Shown: one piece after another, positions 20,571 to 31,767 of the stretch
Layout of the letters: every line of letters starts with the position of its first letter
How positions within the stretch are numbered: the stretch's first letter is position 1
Source of the DNA: Fagopyrum homotropicum
Taxonomy: Eukaryota; Streptophyta; Magnoliopsida; Caryophyllales; Polygonaceae
NCBI GenBank assembly: GCA_033239125.1
Contig: BSWB01000002.1
Span: 158,582,409-158,646,408 of the forward strand
Length of the DNA: 64,000 nt
Direction: 5' to 3'
Program-made: the position numbers and the translations under genes
The notes under the pieces: model-generated
Databases searched by the model: none
Seen by the model: only the letters and a program-made list of their open reading frames with translations
What the model was told of the DNA's origin: nothing

Positions 20571-23367
20571 TTTTTTTTTTTTTTGAAAAATTACTTGTAT
20601 TAGAAAGGGTAAAAGAATGTACAGGAACTTCCAGAAACCACAAAACAGAAACATAAGAACCGAATAGCGAAGGAAGGGGGGTTAGGGGAGGTGAATTCCT
20701 AGCATATTCGCCCAAGCGATAGAATCAGGAGATCTGGCTTTCCAATGCATTGAGGTGAAGATCTTAATGGCGGTGATGGCCTCATTCGCACATTTGACAG
20801 CAGGGGTGAAGGTTTGTTTGAACACAAGCAGGTTCCGGGCCTTCCATGTGAAGTAAATGAAGGCCGAGATAGAGGAGATACGGAGGCATTCCTTGAGGTT
20901 GTTCTTGTTCCTTTTGTGACCACCGAGCCAGGACCAGATGTTATGGAGGTAAGGAGGGGGGTAAGGGGTACGGTTCCATCTGGAAATGATATCCAAGACA
21001 AGGGAGGAGTAACTGCACCGAGACCAAAGGTGGTCCTCATCCTCCGGGAAGGATCTGCAGAGAACACAGGTGGGGTTAATGGTGGGAGTCCAACGCAATA
21101 GCTTGGTAAGGGTGGGAAGTTTTTTGTGGCATGCGATCCATGAAATGAAGCTACATTTGGGGATATTTAGGTCCGACCAAATGGATTTGAAGGGACTAGC
21201 AGGAGCCGCAGGGGTAGGGGTTCTGAGGAGGGCATAAGACTTCTTGATTGAGAAGCCACCAGAGAAGATTGAGTGGTAGGGGGTACCATTGGCGTTGAGA
21301 GCGTCGATGATGTCATCTCTAACCTTGAGCAAAGAGCACCACACATGGCTATGATTGCCATTCGACCTAAAAGACCAGATCGAACAGCCTTTGAGTACGT
21401 TTTGCATCATCCAGTGGCACCAAATATTGTCTGCATTTGAGTCAAGGTCTAAGATTAGTCTGGAGAGACAAGCCCTATTCCAGGCGAGAAGCTCCTTGAA
21501 TCCGAGTCCACCATGGCTTTTAGGGGAGCAGATTGTATCCCAAGCAACCAGCGCACGCCTGCTAGAGTCCGTACCCGTCCAGAGGAAAGATCGTAGCAAA
21601 CAAAGAATCTTGTCCATGACCTTGTTAGGGATAATGAGAACCGAGCACCAGAAAGAGTGGAGGGACATCAAAATGTTGGAAGTAACTTGTAACCGGCCAG
21701 CATATGAGAGTTGTTTAGAGCTCCAGGATTGAATTTTCCTTGTGATCTTCAGAATAAGGGGCTGATAGTCTGCGACGTTAAGTCTTCTGGAGCCCACAGG
21801 GATACCAAGATAGTGGAATGGGAGGGTACCAAGGGGAAGACTGGTGGCGCTAAGGATACTGTCAGAGTCGTGTTTGTTGAGCCCACCAAGGAAGATGGAG
21901 GATTTACAAGGGTTGGCATGAAGACCCGAGAAGGAGCCAAAGTAGTCCAGCGTCCTAGTGATAATGTTGATCGAGTGGAGATCACCCCTGCAAAACAACA
22001 TGAGGTCATCCGCAAAACAAAGGTGAGTGATGAGGGGATTATGGCATTTAGGGTGAGTGTTGAAGTTTGGGTCAGTAGTATTGGCCTTGAGCAGGGAGGA
22101 AAGGACTTCCATAGCGATTATGAAGAGCGGAGGGGAGAGAGGACACCCTTGTCGTAGCCCTCTAGAGCCTTTGAAATGTCCCTTGAGAGCACCATTCATG
22201 TTAATGGAGAAGGAGGCAGTGGAAATGCACTCATTAACCAAGGAGATAAAATTTTCAGGGAAGCCCATTAGTCTAAGACAGTGGATGATGAATTCGTGAC
22301 TAATGGAGTCAAAAGCCTTAGTGATATCAATCTTCATAGCACATCTTGGAGAGATACACTTCTGATTATACTTCCTGAGGAGTTCGTTACACACAAGGAT
22401 ATTGTGTTTGATGTTCCGGCCCTTGATGAATGCACTTTGGTAGGGTCCAATCAGGGAAGGCAGGACCTCGTTAATCCTTGAAGAAAGAATCTTAGCAATG
22501 GTTTTGTAGGTAATGTTACAGCATGAGATGGGACGATAGTCAGAAGGGGTACGAGGGTTTTCAGTTTTGGGAATTAGGGAGATAGAGGAGTGGTTGATGA
22601 GTTTGAGCATTTTGCCAGAAGAAAAGAAATCTTGGATGGCAAGAGTGAAATCTTCTTTGACAATGTTCCAGGTTGATTTGTAGAAGAAGGCATTGAATCC
22701 GTCAGGGCCCGGAGTCTTATTTTCCCCCATACCGAAGAGCGTCGTTTTGATCTCCTCATTAGAAACCGGCCTAGCAATAGACAAAAGGTCAGAAGGCGTG
22801 AGGATAGGAAGGTTAAAGGTGGGAAGTACAGGGTGGGTTAGGGGTGGGGTGGGGTTAAGAATGTTGGAAAAGTGATGGATGAGGATGGAGGCAATTTGGT
22901 CCGGATTATTGGTAGAGTTGTTGTTGTGGTCAGAGAGGGATATGATCTTGTTGAAAGTTCTTTTGGATTTTATGCACTTGAAGAAATAAGAACTGCATTG
23001 GTCACCATGCTTAAACCATTTGGCTTTAGCAAGCTGGGCCAAGGTTGTGTTGAGGCTGAAAAGGGAAGAATTAAGGGAGATGGTGGCATTTTTTTCCTTC
23101 TCAATGAGATCAGGGTTAAGGGGATCTTTTTGAAGGTTCTCCTGGCATCCATGAAGGCAGTGCTGATGCTCTTGAATTGATATGTGGATGTCTTCAAGTT
23201 TCATGCTGGGGAACTTCTTGAGCATAGGCTTGAGAAGCTTGAGCTTTTTAACAAGTCGAAACATTGGGTTCCCCGGTATGAGGCGACCAGACAGAGGAGA
23301 CATTAGACATAAAGTGTTCATGGGAAGCCCAAGCATTATTGAATCTAAATTGGGTAGAAGGATTTTT
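20571..23367 (-). mobile_element. LINE inserted in the CACTA, 5'-truncated, intact target duplication
   Basis: Minus-strand LINE of about 2.8 kb with its poly-A tail read as T-run at 20571-20583. The direct repeat TTGATGGATTATT flanks it (20558-20570 and 23368-23380). Truncated just 5' of the link between endonuclease and RT. It is the second most intact ORF2 in the window. Confidence 0.92.
20682..23336 (-). CDS. LINE ORF2 protein, RT and zf-RVT, no endonuclease
   Basis: An uninterrupted frame of 884 codons, of which the first 25 or so are out of frame with the normal protein: a frameshift lies near 23265, and the true register starts at GNPMFRLVKKLKLLK. The RT domain has SKAFDSISHEF-like DITKAFDSISHEF, RQGCPLSPPLF and the catalytic FADD (CFADDLMLFCRGD, near residue 440). 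The C-terminal quarter holds the zf-RVT region (CVLCRSFPEDEDHLW) and the conserved tail ANMLGIHLP. Reverse transcriptase here would copy LINE RNA at a nicked target. Without the endonuclease and 5' promoter this copy is not expected to be autonomous. The long open frame indicates recent insertion. Confidence 0.85.
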   Translation of the reverse strand: MLGLPMNTLCLMSPLSGRLIPGNPMFRLVKKLKLLKPMLKKFPSMKLEDIHISIQEHQHCLHGCQENLQKDPLNPDLIEKEKNATISLNSSLFSLNTTLAQLAKAKWFKHGDQCSSYFFKCIKSKRTFNKIISLSDHNNNSTNNPDQIASILIHHFSNILNPTPPLTHPVLPTFNLPILTPSDLLSIARPVSNEEIKTTLFGMGENKTPGPDGFNAFFYKSTWNIVKEDFTLAIQDFFSSGKMLKLINHSSISLIPKTENPRTPSDYRPISCCNITYKTIAKILSSRINEVLPSLIGPYQSAFIKGRNIKHNILVCNELLRKYNQKCISPRCAMKIDITKAFDSISHEFIIHCLRLMGFPENFISLVNECISTASFSINMNGALKGHFKGSRGLRQGCPLSPPLFIIAMEVLSSLLKANTTDPNFNTHPKCHNPLITHLCFADDLMLFCRGDLHSINIITRTLDYFGSFSGLHANPCKSSIFLGGLNKHDSDSILSATSLPLGTLPFHYLGIPVGSRRLNVADYQPLILKITRKIQSWSSKQLSYAGRLQVTSNILMSLHSFWCSVLIIPNKVMDKILCLLRSFLWTGTDSSRRALVAWDTICSPKSHGGLGFKELLAWNRACLSRLILDLDSNADNIWCHWMMQNVLKGCSIWSFRSNGNHSHVWCSLLKVRDDIIDALNANGTPYHSIFSGGFSIKKSYALLRTPTPAAPASPFKSIWSDLNIPKCSFISWIACHKKLPTLTKLLRWTPTINPTCVLCRSFPEDEDHLWSRCSYSSLVLDIISRWNRTPYPPPYLHNIWSWLGGHKRNKNNLKECLRISSISAFIYFTWKARNLLVFKQTFTPAVKCANEAITAIKIFTSMHWKARSPDSIAWANMLGIHLP

Positions 23368-23380
23368 TTGATGGATTATT

Positions 23381-23765
23381 TTACTTAGTAGTGTAGTTAG
23401 CAGCAGTTTAATCAAATTACACGTGGTTGTGTTAAGCCTGTATTAAGCGATACAAATAAGTAAGAGATACGTGTAAGCTAGTGTTTGAACAAAGATAACA
23501 AATAATTGATTTCTTATAGCATATTTAGGTTGGTGAATATGTAATACCAATACCTAGCTGATTTCTTACACTTACACGTGGGTGATTTGTTATAGCATAT
23601 TTTCATTTTTATTACCATTTAAATTTGCTGATTTGTATTACCAATTGTCCAATACCTCTAGCTGATTTCTTATAACATAGCATATTTAAGTCTGAGTTTT
23701 CAATAATAAATTTGCTGAATTTGTAATAGCTTTTTTTTTTTTTCTGAATATGTATCAACTATGAA
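23381..23765. other. TNPA intron 1, right part, with degenerate direct repeats
   Basis: Three loosely repeated strings containing TGATTTCTTATAGCATATTT near 23510, 23570 and 23660. No gene. Confidence 0.35.
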
Positions 23766-23769
23766 CAGA

Positions 23770-24057
23770 GAGGTTTCTTTCATATTCACATCCCTAAAAT
23801 AAGGAAATAGACTACAGTGTACTCCAACCACTGCGCTTCCTCAAACCCTTTTCATTTATCGTTCTTCTAATTATCTCCACCTCTTCCCATTTACCAATTG
23901 AATCAAACAAGCTTGACATTATAATGTAATACCCATCATTCTCTGGATCAGCTTCAGCATCAAGCTTAAAAATTCTCATTCCAATGTCTACCTCACCATA
24001 GAGCTTACAAGCACTCAACAGAGTGCCCCAGATGCCTCCATCAGCTGCAACAGAGTG
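23770..24057 (-). pseudogene. Captured PPR gene fragment (E domain)
   Basis: The minus strand reads GGIWGTLLSACKLYGEVDIG, then DPENDGYYIIMSSLFDSIGKWEEV, then a GLRKRSGWSTL block before a stop. This is the signature of the PPR E motif (family: GALLSACRIHGNVELGE ... NYVLLSNIYAAAGRWDEV ... KKEPGCSWIEV). About 75 residues are present. It opens right after an acceptor-like TGCAG. It lies in the TNPA intron in opposite orientation, so it is not part of the transposase and is best read as host sequence captured by the CACTA. Full PPR proteins act in organelle RNA editing and processing; this piece cannot. Confidence 0.72.
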
Positions 24058-25584
24058 CCCCAGATACCTGCACTTGAAACTATCATTTATAGGTTGCTTA
24101 CTGTTACATTACAAACTGAAGAACTATCGGAGGCATGCTAATTGTAGCTAAATAGTTTGCTGTTTTTTTTATCTGCTTATTGATTTTGACATGCTATTCT
24201 TTCTCAAAATTGTGCTCAACTAACCTTTCCTTATTCTTCCTTTGTTTAATGCATACTCTCTTATTGACAAACTTTGTGCCCATTCTTTTTTATAATTGTT
24301 TGTAGAAACTATCCATACATGGAAAAGAGGCAAGGGCATCGCAAAGTTATGTACACACCACAGGAACTAAAAGTTATGCTAATAAGAGAGATGACTTTGT
24401 AAGTTGGACTAATTTGTAGCTCTTGCATGTGCTTTTCTTTTCTTATTACCCTTGTATACTTGAAATTCTAACTATATGAAGCCTTTTGGTGCGTGTGGTT
24501 CCTTTTATATTTTAGGTGGATACAATGGGAAGACAATCAAGCCACATGGAGTTTTTCACATTGACCCACACTAGAGCTGATGGTACTTTTGTTGATAATA
24601 CACTTGCATTGGAGTTTTTGGTATATAATTGAGGAGAATTTTTTCCTTTCTTTATTATGTTTATATTTTCATGTACATTCTAAGTTCTCTTTCAATTGGT
24701 TGTAGATGGAAGCAAATGCGAAAGTTAAAGAACTTGTTGGCTCTTCTTCAAAATCTGAATTGGAAATACAAAATGGTGTGTTCAATAGTTTGATGTTTGA
24801 AGAGGGAAAACCTAAGAGACCTATTGGCTTTGGGCTCAGTGTGAAAGAAAGTGATATATTTGGCGTGAATGGTTTGGTGAGGAAAAGAGGGTGTGAATCT
24901 GTCACCAATATCGTGGAAATGGAAAACTTGAAAGCAACTGTTTCAAATATGAAGGAGGAAAGTCAATCACAATTAGCAACTATGAGAAAGGAAAATAAAG
25001 AACTACGAGCAAAGTTTGATCAATCAAACCAGATATTATTGCAAGCTCTCAAAGCAATCCATACTGGAAAGGTGTCTAACGATCTTTTGAAGGCCGCACA
25101 ATCTGTCTTAGAGGTTCCAAATTCTCAAGTTTGTCTATTTATTGTTTCTATTTTACTAGCTACAATAAGTTTGGTAAGTGTCTTCAAGGAGACGTGCATC
25201 AAGTGTTCAAAGGAAACAAACTTTAATTTTCATGAACGGTTTTGCGCTAAATATTACTCTTATTCTTTGTTTGTTTTATTGTTTGTGTTTTTTTCTTCAG
25301 AGTATGGAACAAAGTGCTACAAATAGTCAAATGTTTAGAAGCAAGAATCTGTGACTTCGACATGAAGCAAGAGTCAAGGGAGGACTTATTTGAAGAATAG
25401 TATGATATTTTGTGAATGATATTTTGTGAATGATATTTTGTAAAAACAATAGACTAATCTAATGTTCTTTGACGGAGCTAGGTTTATGATTAACACTCTA
25501 TTTGCAAGAATTCTTAATGCAATTAATTTCCTTTTATCTCTACTGTTTGTGAAGCAATCAATATGAAAATCTTGTGTATTGAAG

Positions 25585-25589
<5 letters not shown>

Positions 25590-25637
<48 letters not shown>
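25590..25637. repeat. (TA)n microsatellite
   Basis: About 23 uninterrupted TA units inside the CACTA, just left of its right subterminal repeats. Confidence 0.95.
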
Positions 25638-25641
<4 letters not shown>

Positions 25642-25724
25642 ATTTTGATATCATTACAGGTGGTGTTGAAGAGATAATCGTATTGCTAAATTATTTTTTT
25701 TTCGTAACTTAATTGTAAATTGCG

Positions 25725-26032
25725 ACACCTTGAGGTGTCAGAAATAGTTGTGTTAAAAATACAAAACAAGTATCAAAGAGAGTCGTCTTTAAGTGTCGCA
25801 AATGTCTCAAAACAATGACAGACATACGTGTCGCAAATTTATTAACTAATGCGACACCTTAAGGTGTCACAATTTACTGTGACATGTTCAAGTGTCGCAA
25901 TTGGCACATTTGCCAATTGTGACGGCGAAATTGTGACACTTGAAAAAGGTGTCGCTGATCATATTTGCGACACCTTAAGGTGTCGCAAAATACTATTAAA
26001 CGTGTCGCATTACACCCGCTTTTCTAGTAGTG
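25725..26032. repeat. Right subterminal repeats of the CACTA
   Basis: Repeated GTGTCGCAAAT motifs and two copies of the palindrome around GACACCTTAAGGTGTC (25853-25868, 25970-25985), mirroring the left end, then the terminal TTTCTAGTAGTG. Confidence 0.8.
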
Positions 26033-26035
26033 AAT

Positions 26036-29000
26036 GTTAAATTCCTAGAATACCCACCAATCTTTTTAAAGAGAATAAATATAATTTTTTACATTTCTAT
26101 AGATGATCCCAAGAATAACCACACTCTTCCCAGTATCCGTATCCAATAAAGATTGTATTTTGGAATTGTCGGGGATCCGGAAAAGAAAGCTCTAGACTAA
26201 CCTTAACCTTACCTGCAAAAATGAAAATTTTCAATTGATATCTTTAGCCAAAACTAAAGTTGCTTTTGAACCCCATGAATCCTTATGGATAAATGCGGCT
26301 TTTGACTCTTGTTTGTTTATCCCGGCCTTTGGCTTCTCGGGTGGTCTTTCCTCCTTTGGAAGGAATATCAACTTAAAAATGAAAAAATTAAGATTGTTCA
26401 ATATGATGAAAGGTACGCTCTTATGAAGTATACGAACACTATATCCGACTATAGCATTCACATTTTCTTCATCTATGGTCCCCCGCAAGAACAACACAAA
26501 AACAATTTTGGTCCCACATCACTAACATAATAAAATCATCTCCTCTTCATGTTCTGATTATGGGTGACCTTAACGAACTTTTTGAACCGTTTGATAAAAA
26601 AGGTGGAGCCCCAACTTCACATAATAAATTTGATCGGCTTCAAAACTTGGCACAACAGTGCAATCTACTCAATATCCCGACAATAGGAAATGATCTTACA
26701 TAGAGAAGGAAAAAAGACGGAAATGACAATACTCTTGAAAAGCTTGACAAAATCATGGCCTCTTTCGACATTATCCAACAATATCAACAAATCCATACAA
26801 GGAACCATGCTTTCACCTCCTTAGACCATTGTATAATTTTCGTCGATATTGCAAAAAGCTTGACCCCAATAAGAAGTAAACCTTTTAGATTTGAATCAAT
26901 GTGGTTATCACGTCCTGATTGCGAAAACCTTATTAAACAAACTTGGAGGACTCAACTCTAAGGCTCTAATATGTTCAATCTAGTGAAAAAAAATTTAATT
27001 GGTTAAAATTAAACTAAAAAATGAAACCAGGAGTCATTGGGCAATATTAGTAAGCAACTCAAACAAGTAGACAAAGATATAGAAATTCTTTAAAAACAAA
27101 ACTATAATCACTACAACCTATGTCAGAATAATAAAATCCATCGAATTTCCCCCAAACGTGACTGGCTCCTTGAGCATTAACATCAACACTGGATGCAATG
27201 AGCAAACCAAACAATCTCTTTTTGGGAGATAGAAACACAAAATATTTCCATAGAAAAGTTTCTGGTCGACGGAATAGGAAAATTATCACTACAATCACAA
27301 AACTTAATGCCCAAATCAACTCCAAAGAAGAGGAAATTAACTTGGAATTTATTAACCATTTCAAAGAACACTTTAGAACGACAACACCAAATATAACAGA
27401 TATCCAAAAACAATTAGGAGTAATTCGACAGAAGTTAATGATGAACAAAACTATTCTCTCACCTCTCCGTTCACATCTAAGTAGATTAAGGAGGCTACTT
27501 TTGACATTGGCAAAGACAAATCCCCTAGGCCGGATGGTATGACTGCTGGCTTTTTCCACAATAACACTGGCACACTATTGGCCCGGCGGTGACTAGAGCT
27601 AGAAAAAGTTTCTATCGCACAGGAAAAATTCTGGGAAAAATTAGCCATACATTTATTGCCCTTATTCTAAAAGTGGATAAGCCAACTCTGGGGACCCATT
27701 ATAAACCTATAAGCCTTTGTTCAACAATATATAAAATATTAGCAAAAATCGTTTCCAAACGTCTTAATCTTATTCTACCAAACTTAATTCATTCTCTTCA
27801 AGGTGCCTTCACTCAAGGGTGTGCAATTCAAGACAATGCTCTTACTGCTCACGAATTATTTCATGGTTTCAAAAATAAAAAAGGAAAAGAAGGATATTTG
27901 GGAATTAAACTCGACATGGAAAAAGATTATGACAAAATTGAATGGCCGTTCCTCCGATCAGTTGTTGCTAAATTTGGGTTCTATCCCAAATTCAGATGTT
28001 GGATAGACAAATGGATATCCACAGTTTCTTACTCAATATTAATAAATGATTCACCAACTTCTCCGTTCCTTCCGTAGTATAGGGGTTGCGGTAAGTTGAT
28101 CCCCTTTTCCCCTTCTTTTTAACCTCGGTGCGGAGGTTCTTGTCAGAAACATCCAAAAAGCCAACAACCAATTCCCTAAAATTATAGGATTTTCTATCTC
28201 AAGAGGTGGTCAAAATATACCCATTCTTTCTTTTGTAGATGATATCCTTATTTTCACAAGATCTTCCCCTGAAGCGAATCATAAAATTCTTACTATCCTT
28301 AATGACTACTGCTCTGTTTCTAGACTTGTCATTAACTTTCATAAATCAGCTTTTCAAACTACGGCTAATATATATAGATACAACAAATACAAGAAGAATA
28401 CACTCGTATTTGAGAATATCCGCTTCTACAGACTTAGAACAATACATTGGGTGCCCCATCATCAATAGAAGGGTCACAAAAGATGCCTTCAACACAATCA
28501 TTCACAAATCTAAACAACAACTTTCCAATTGGAAAGCTTCTTCCTTATCCAAAGAAGGTAGAATCACTCTAATCAAAGCTAACATAAACTCAAAACCAAG
28601 CTATATCATGCAATCCTTTATGTTCCCAAGTAGTATCCATAAGGAACTTGACAAATTCGACAAGAACTTTTTTTTTGGAACAAAGGACCAAACTATCACC
28701 TTCTTATAAGTTGGGACAAAATTTGCAAACAAAAATCTGCAGGTGGAACTGGTATAAGAAAATCAGAAGATATGAACAAAGCTCTGCAAATGAATTTCCT
28801 TTGAAAAATCATGGAAGAACCAAACAATATATGGGTCAAAATTATTGCGGAAAAATATCTTAAAGGTACCCCCTTTATGGGATTATCAATGTCAACACAA
28901 TTCTTCCTGGCAATGGAAGAAACTCATAAAACTCAAAGATTTCTATGCAGGAATCAAATGGAGAGTCGGAGACGGTAGAACTATCAAATTCTCGAACGAT

Positions 29001-30311
29001 CGTTGGATAATGGACGAACCACTGTCGAAATTAAGAAAAATCGACCTCCTCTACAACAAAAAGGCTACGGTGGCGGAATACATTTCTAACCATGGGTGGA
29101 ACTCCAATCTAATCTCTCAACTTCAAATAATACTCCCGGCTAATTTAATTGAAAAAGTTAGAAACTACGGCCTTCCAATAAATGACATCCGAGATAGAAT
29201 TTATTGGGCAAATAATGAGAATGGTCGGTTCTCTACAAAGACGGGTATTACCTTAATCCAAAAAAATAAAATCGGAAACTCCCAAGATAAATCCTAGATT
29301 TGGGATTTGGATATCATGCCAAAAATAAAAATTTTCATTGGAAGCTCTCTCTTGATGGAATCCCGACCAAAGCTAATCTTGCCATTCAAAAAATTCCGGT
29401 GGTGATGCAGTGTGTTTTATGTTCTCTATCACACCGAATCCACTAAAAATCTCTTCTTTAGTTATCCGACTACTTTTAACCTTCTACAAAATGATAACAC
29501 TCTAAATTGCCTAAAAATTGTGATCCCTCGATCTTTAGTGCTCATGATCTTATGGTCTTTATTAAAGATAGCATTCCACTTATGGATTTTCGTTTCCTTT
29601 GTATTTTCTGGTGGACCCTATGGACGCATCGAAACCTTCTTATTTTTGACAAACAAGTCATTCCAAGCAATTTCATCCATCTTATTACCAAGCATATTAT
29701 GGATTGGGATAAAGCTAAGTGCAACCAGAACCCTTCAAAGCCAAAAACTGTAAACCAAAGAAGAAAAACCAAAAATATTAGATGACAAAGACCTAATGGA
29801 AATTCAGTCAAAATCAATTTTGATGCTTCTAGACTCACGAATGACTCTTCTGCTTTTGGTTATGTGATTAGAAACAGCTTGGCAGAGCCTCTTTCCTTTG
29901 AATTTGGTAAGTGTACAATTGACTCTGTACTTGAAGCTGAAGCTTTCGCCCTACGGGAGGGCATCATTCGAGCTAAGTTTTTGGGTTTCTCGGATATTGA
30001 GATTGAGGGTGATAATTTAACCCTTATTAATTCGATTAACTTCTCTTGAAAATCGCCTTGGGAAGTTGATATGCTTGTTTCGGATATCACTGTGCTTCTT
30101 TCTAGATTTTCCTCTTGCAGGGTTCTCCATATCTTTAGGAAAGTCAACTCCGTTGTTGACCGTCTGGCATCCCATGGTTCCTCCGGTCTCCGTTACAATG
30201 GCTCCCTTCCTCATGATTTCGATATTGTCATCCTTCGGGATGCTTTAGGACGATCTGTCTCTACAGACTAATCATTCTTCTTACCTATATATCAAAAAAA
30301 AAAAAAAAAAC
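26036..30311 (+). mobile_element. RNase H-type LINE, decayed (+ strand)
   Basis: ORF2 begins about 26143 in the string FWNCRGSGKESSRL (L1-type endonuclease start; the ATG is lost). RT motifs follow: SLCSTIYKILAKIVSKRLN, KLDMEKDYDKIEW, and FVDD in SFVDDILIFTRSS near 28240. A zf-RVT-like block with TESTKNLFF is at about 29430. An RNase H domain lies at 29810-30050 (INFDASRLTNDSSAFGYVIRN, then EAEAFALREG). The tail ends VSTD and is followed by poly-A at 30297-30310. Many stops and frameshifts. It differs from the other ten LINEs in motif wording and in having RNase H. Its poly-A abuts MLP2 promoter sequence, so it inserted in the MLP2 upstream region. Confidence 0.8.
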
Positions 30312-30627
30312 CATACAATTTGATTTATTCTATACGATACCACACAATCAGAACAGATGATAGTCCACAAACTTATAAATCTTATCTAAAAAAAGATTTT
30401 TTTTTCTGTATAAAATACTATATGAATATATATATATACAATAATGGTGCCTTTTTCATTTCGTCAAAAGTTGATGCTCTCTTTGATATTCTATATAAGG
30501 AGCCAACGAGCTCATCAGTTTCCATATCTCCATCGATCCTACTGTTCCTATTTCCACATTCTATACATTTTTACCTACACTTTTCTATTTTCATTTTAAT
30601 CAGCCGTCAATTAAGTTAATTTACAAA
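30312..30627 (+). repeat. MLP2 promoter block
   Basis: Starts CCATACAATTTGAT, matching 59734 and 41930 of the other units, and continues to the MLP2 ATG. Everything further upstream in this unit has been displaced by the LINE and CACTA. Confidence 0.7.
30492..30498 (+). promoter_or_regulatory. TATA box of MLP copy 2
   Basis: TATATAA, 136 bases before the ATG, in the same context as in copies 1, 3 and 4. Confidence 0.65.
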
Positions 30628-31161
30628 ATGCAAGCAGATTTGAGAGGCAAAGTGACATATGAACTCGAAGTTAGGTCATCTGCAGCACGCTATCACGAAC
30701 TCTTTGCTTGTAAGCCATATGAACTCGCCAAAATAGCACCATCGGTAGTTCAAAGTTGCAAATTGATTGAGGGTGAATTCGGAAAGAATGGCTCCGTGAT
30801 CGTTTGGAACTTTACTATTGGTACGTTCATCTAAAATTATAAAGTGTTTTTATATATATTTTGCGGGTTTTAATTCGTGAATATAATGATAATTGTGCGG
30901 TTCCTATATGTAGAGGGGAAAGAATGTGTCGCAAAGGAGAGGATCGAGAATTGTGATGCGGAGAAGGGGACACTAACTTATAGGGTGATCGAGGGAGAGT
31001 TTCTTAAGGGATACAAGTATTTCTTAATCCACCTTCATGTCATGCCGCGTTCCAAAAACACGGGTCTTGCAAAGTGGGCTATAGAGTACGAAAAAATCAG
31101 CGAAGAGGTGCCTAACCCCAATGGTTTTTTGGACCTTCTTGCCTATATGCAAGAAAACTAG
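30628..31161 (+). CDS. MLP-like protein, copy 2
   Basis: Exons 30628-30820 and 30914-31161 (GT-AG intron of 93 bases) encode 146 residues. The protein starts MQADLRGKVTYELEVRSSAA and keeps the family block KWAIEYEKISEEVP near residue 125. It differs from copy 1 at about one residue in eight and has no internal stop. Like copy 1 it ends QEN/TAG, eight codons before the stop used by copy 3. The intron position, TATA box and 3' flank all match copies 1 and 3, so these are tandem paralogues. All of the DNA more than 320 bases upstream of the ATG is transposon, so distal regulatory sequence present in other copies is missing here. Ligand and expression unknown. Confidence 0.85.
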
Positions 31162-31767
31162 TATAACGATCATATCAAAGGTTAGACGATTCAACGTTGA
31201 GATCGTCGCGTCTGGAATGGGCATATGAGTGATCACGGTACCGTATCCTCTCATAGATAACCTAAGGTCCAAGTCTTAATACTAAATAAATCTGGCTTGA
31301 TTGAGTAAGCAAGCTCGTGGTCATTTTCTAAGTTTGGTTGTTTGATATGTATGTTTATGTTGTTGGAGAAAATATGTTTTACTTTGTGTGTAATGAAAGT
31401 GTACGTTGTTGTGTACGTACGTGCATGTGTGCATGCGACTTAGTTTGTATTATAAATAATGATGGTTCGATTAGCTTGTCAAATGGACATTGAAAGCAAG
31501 ATACACAACAATTAAGTGAACGGTTAACTCGATGGAAGTTGATTTAATCCAAAATACAATCAAACATAACCTTCTTTCTTTGACATTAGCTTGTCTTTTT
31601 CTTCTGAACTTCAAACGGTGTTACTTAGACTTTATTTTTTTTTAATTCTAGTGCATGATCTTCATGTATCAAAATTGAATTAGACTCGTATTTAGCTTTC
31701 TAAGTGCACGCATAGTAAAATAAACGATTTATTTGATCACTTAACGAGTATGGATGTGGGTGATAAG
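31162..31767. repeat. MLP2 3' flank
   Basis: 3' UTR and unit flank, matching 1210-1550 and 42772-43220. The continuous string ATCAAACATAACCTTCTTTC at 31559-31578 shows the empty target site of the copia that interrupts the MLP3 unit. Confidence 0.75.

Larger units (their letters stand above)
19686..25354 (+). pseudogene. TNPA-like gene (Transposase_24), multi-exon, with 5' end deleted
   Basis: Exons with GT-AG borders: to 19859 (KFYRNYKYKLKRQKF, DVPHGQDRNEWMRLV), 24306-24398 (HTTGTKSYANKRDDF), 24516-24620 (ASP-type block: SHMEFFTLTHTRADGTFVD), 24706-25128 (PIGFGLSVKESDIFGV, then a coiled coil rich in K/E/Q around MENLKATVSNMKEE), 25301-25354 (stop TGA). Order and motifs match plant En/Spm TNPA/Transposase_24 proteins, which bind subterminal repeats. 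Phases are consistent across all exon joins after 19859. The first intron is 4.4 kb because it contains a LINE (20571-23367) and a PPR fragment. The original 5' exon(s) were removed by the deletion that also truncated TNPD; it might be read only as a fusion or not at all. Confidence 0.7.
17182..26032 (+). mobile_element. CACTA (En/Spm) DNA transposon, internally deleted
   Basis: 8,851 bp with inverted ends CACTACTAGAAA (17182) and TTTCTAGTAGTG (ending 26032), and the 3-bp target duplication AAT on both sides (17179-17181, 26033-26035). Both subterminal regions carry many GTGTCGCAAAT-type repeats. The interior has a 3'-truncated TNPD-like transposase gene, a multi-exon TNPA-like gene, a PPR gene fragment and a 2.8-kb LINE insertion. 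Loss of the TNPD 3' half makes it non-autonomous, although its ends look intact and could be mobilised in trans. Confidence 0.92.

Noticed and set aside
21711..22157. 148-codon + strand ORF
   Set aside because: Antisense shadow of the LINE ORF2 at 20682-23336.
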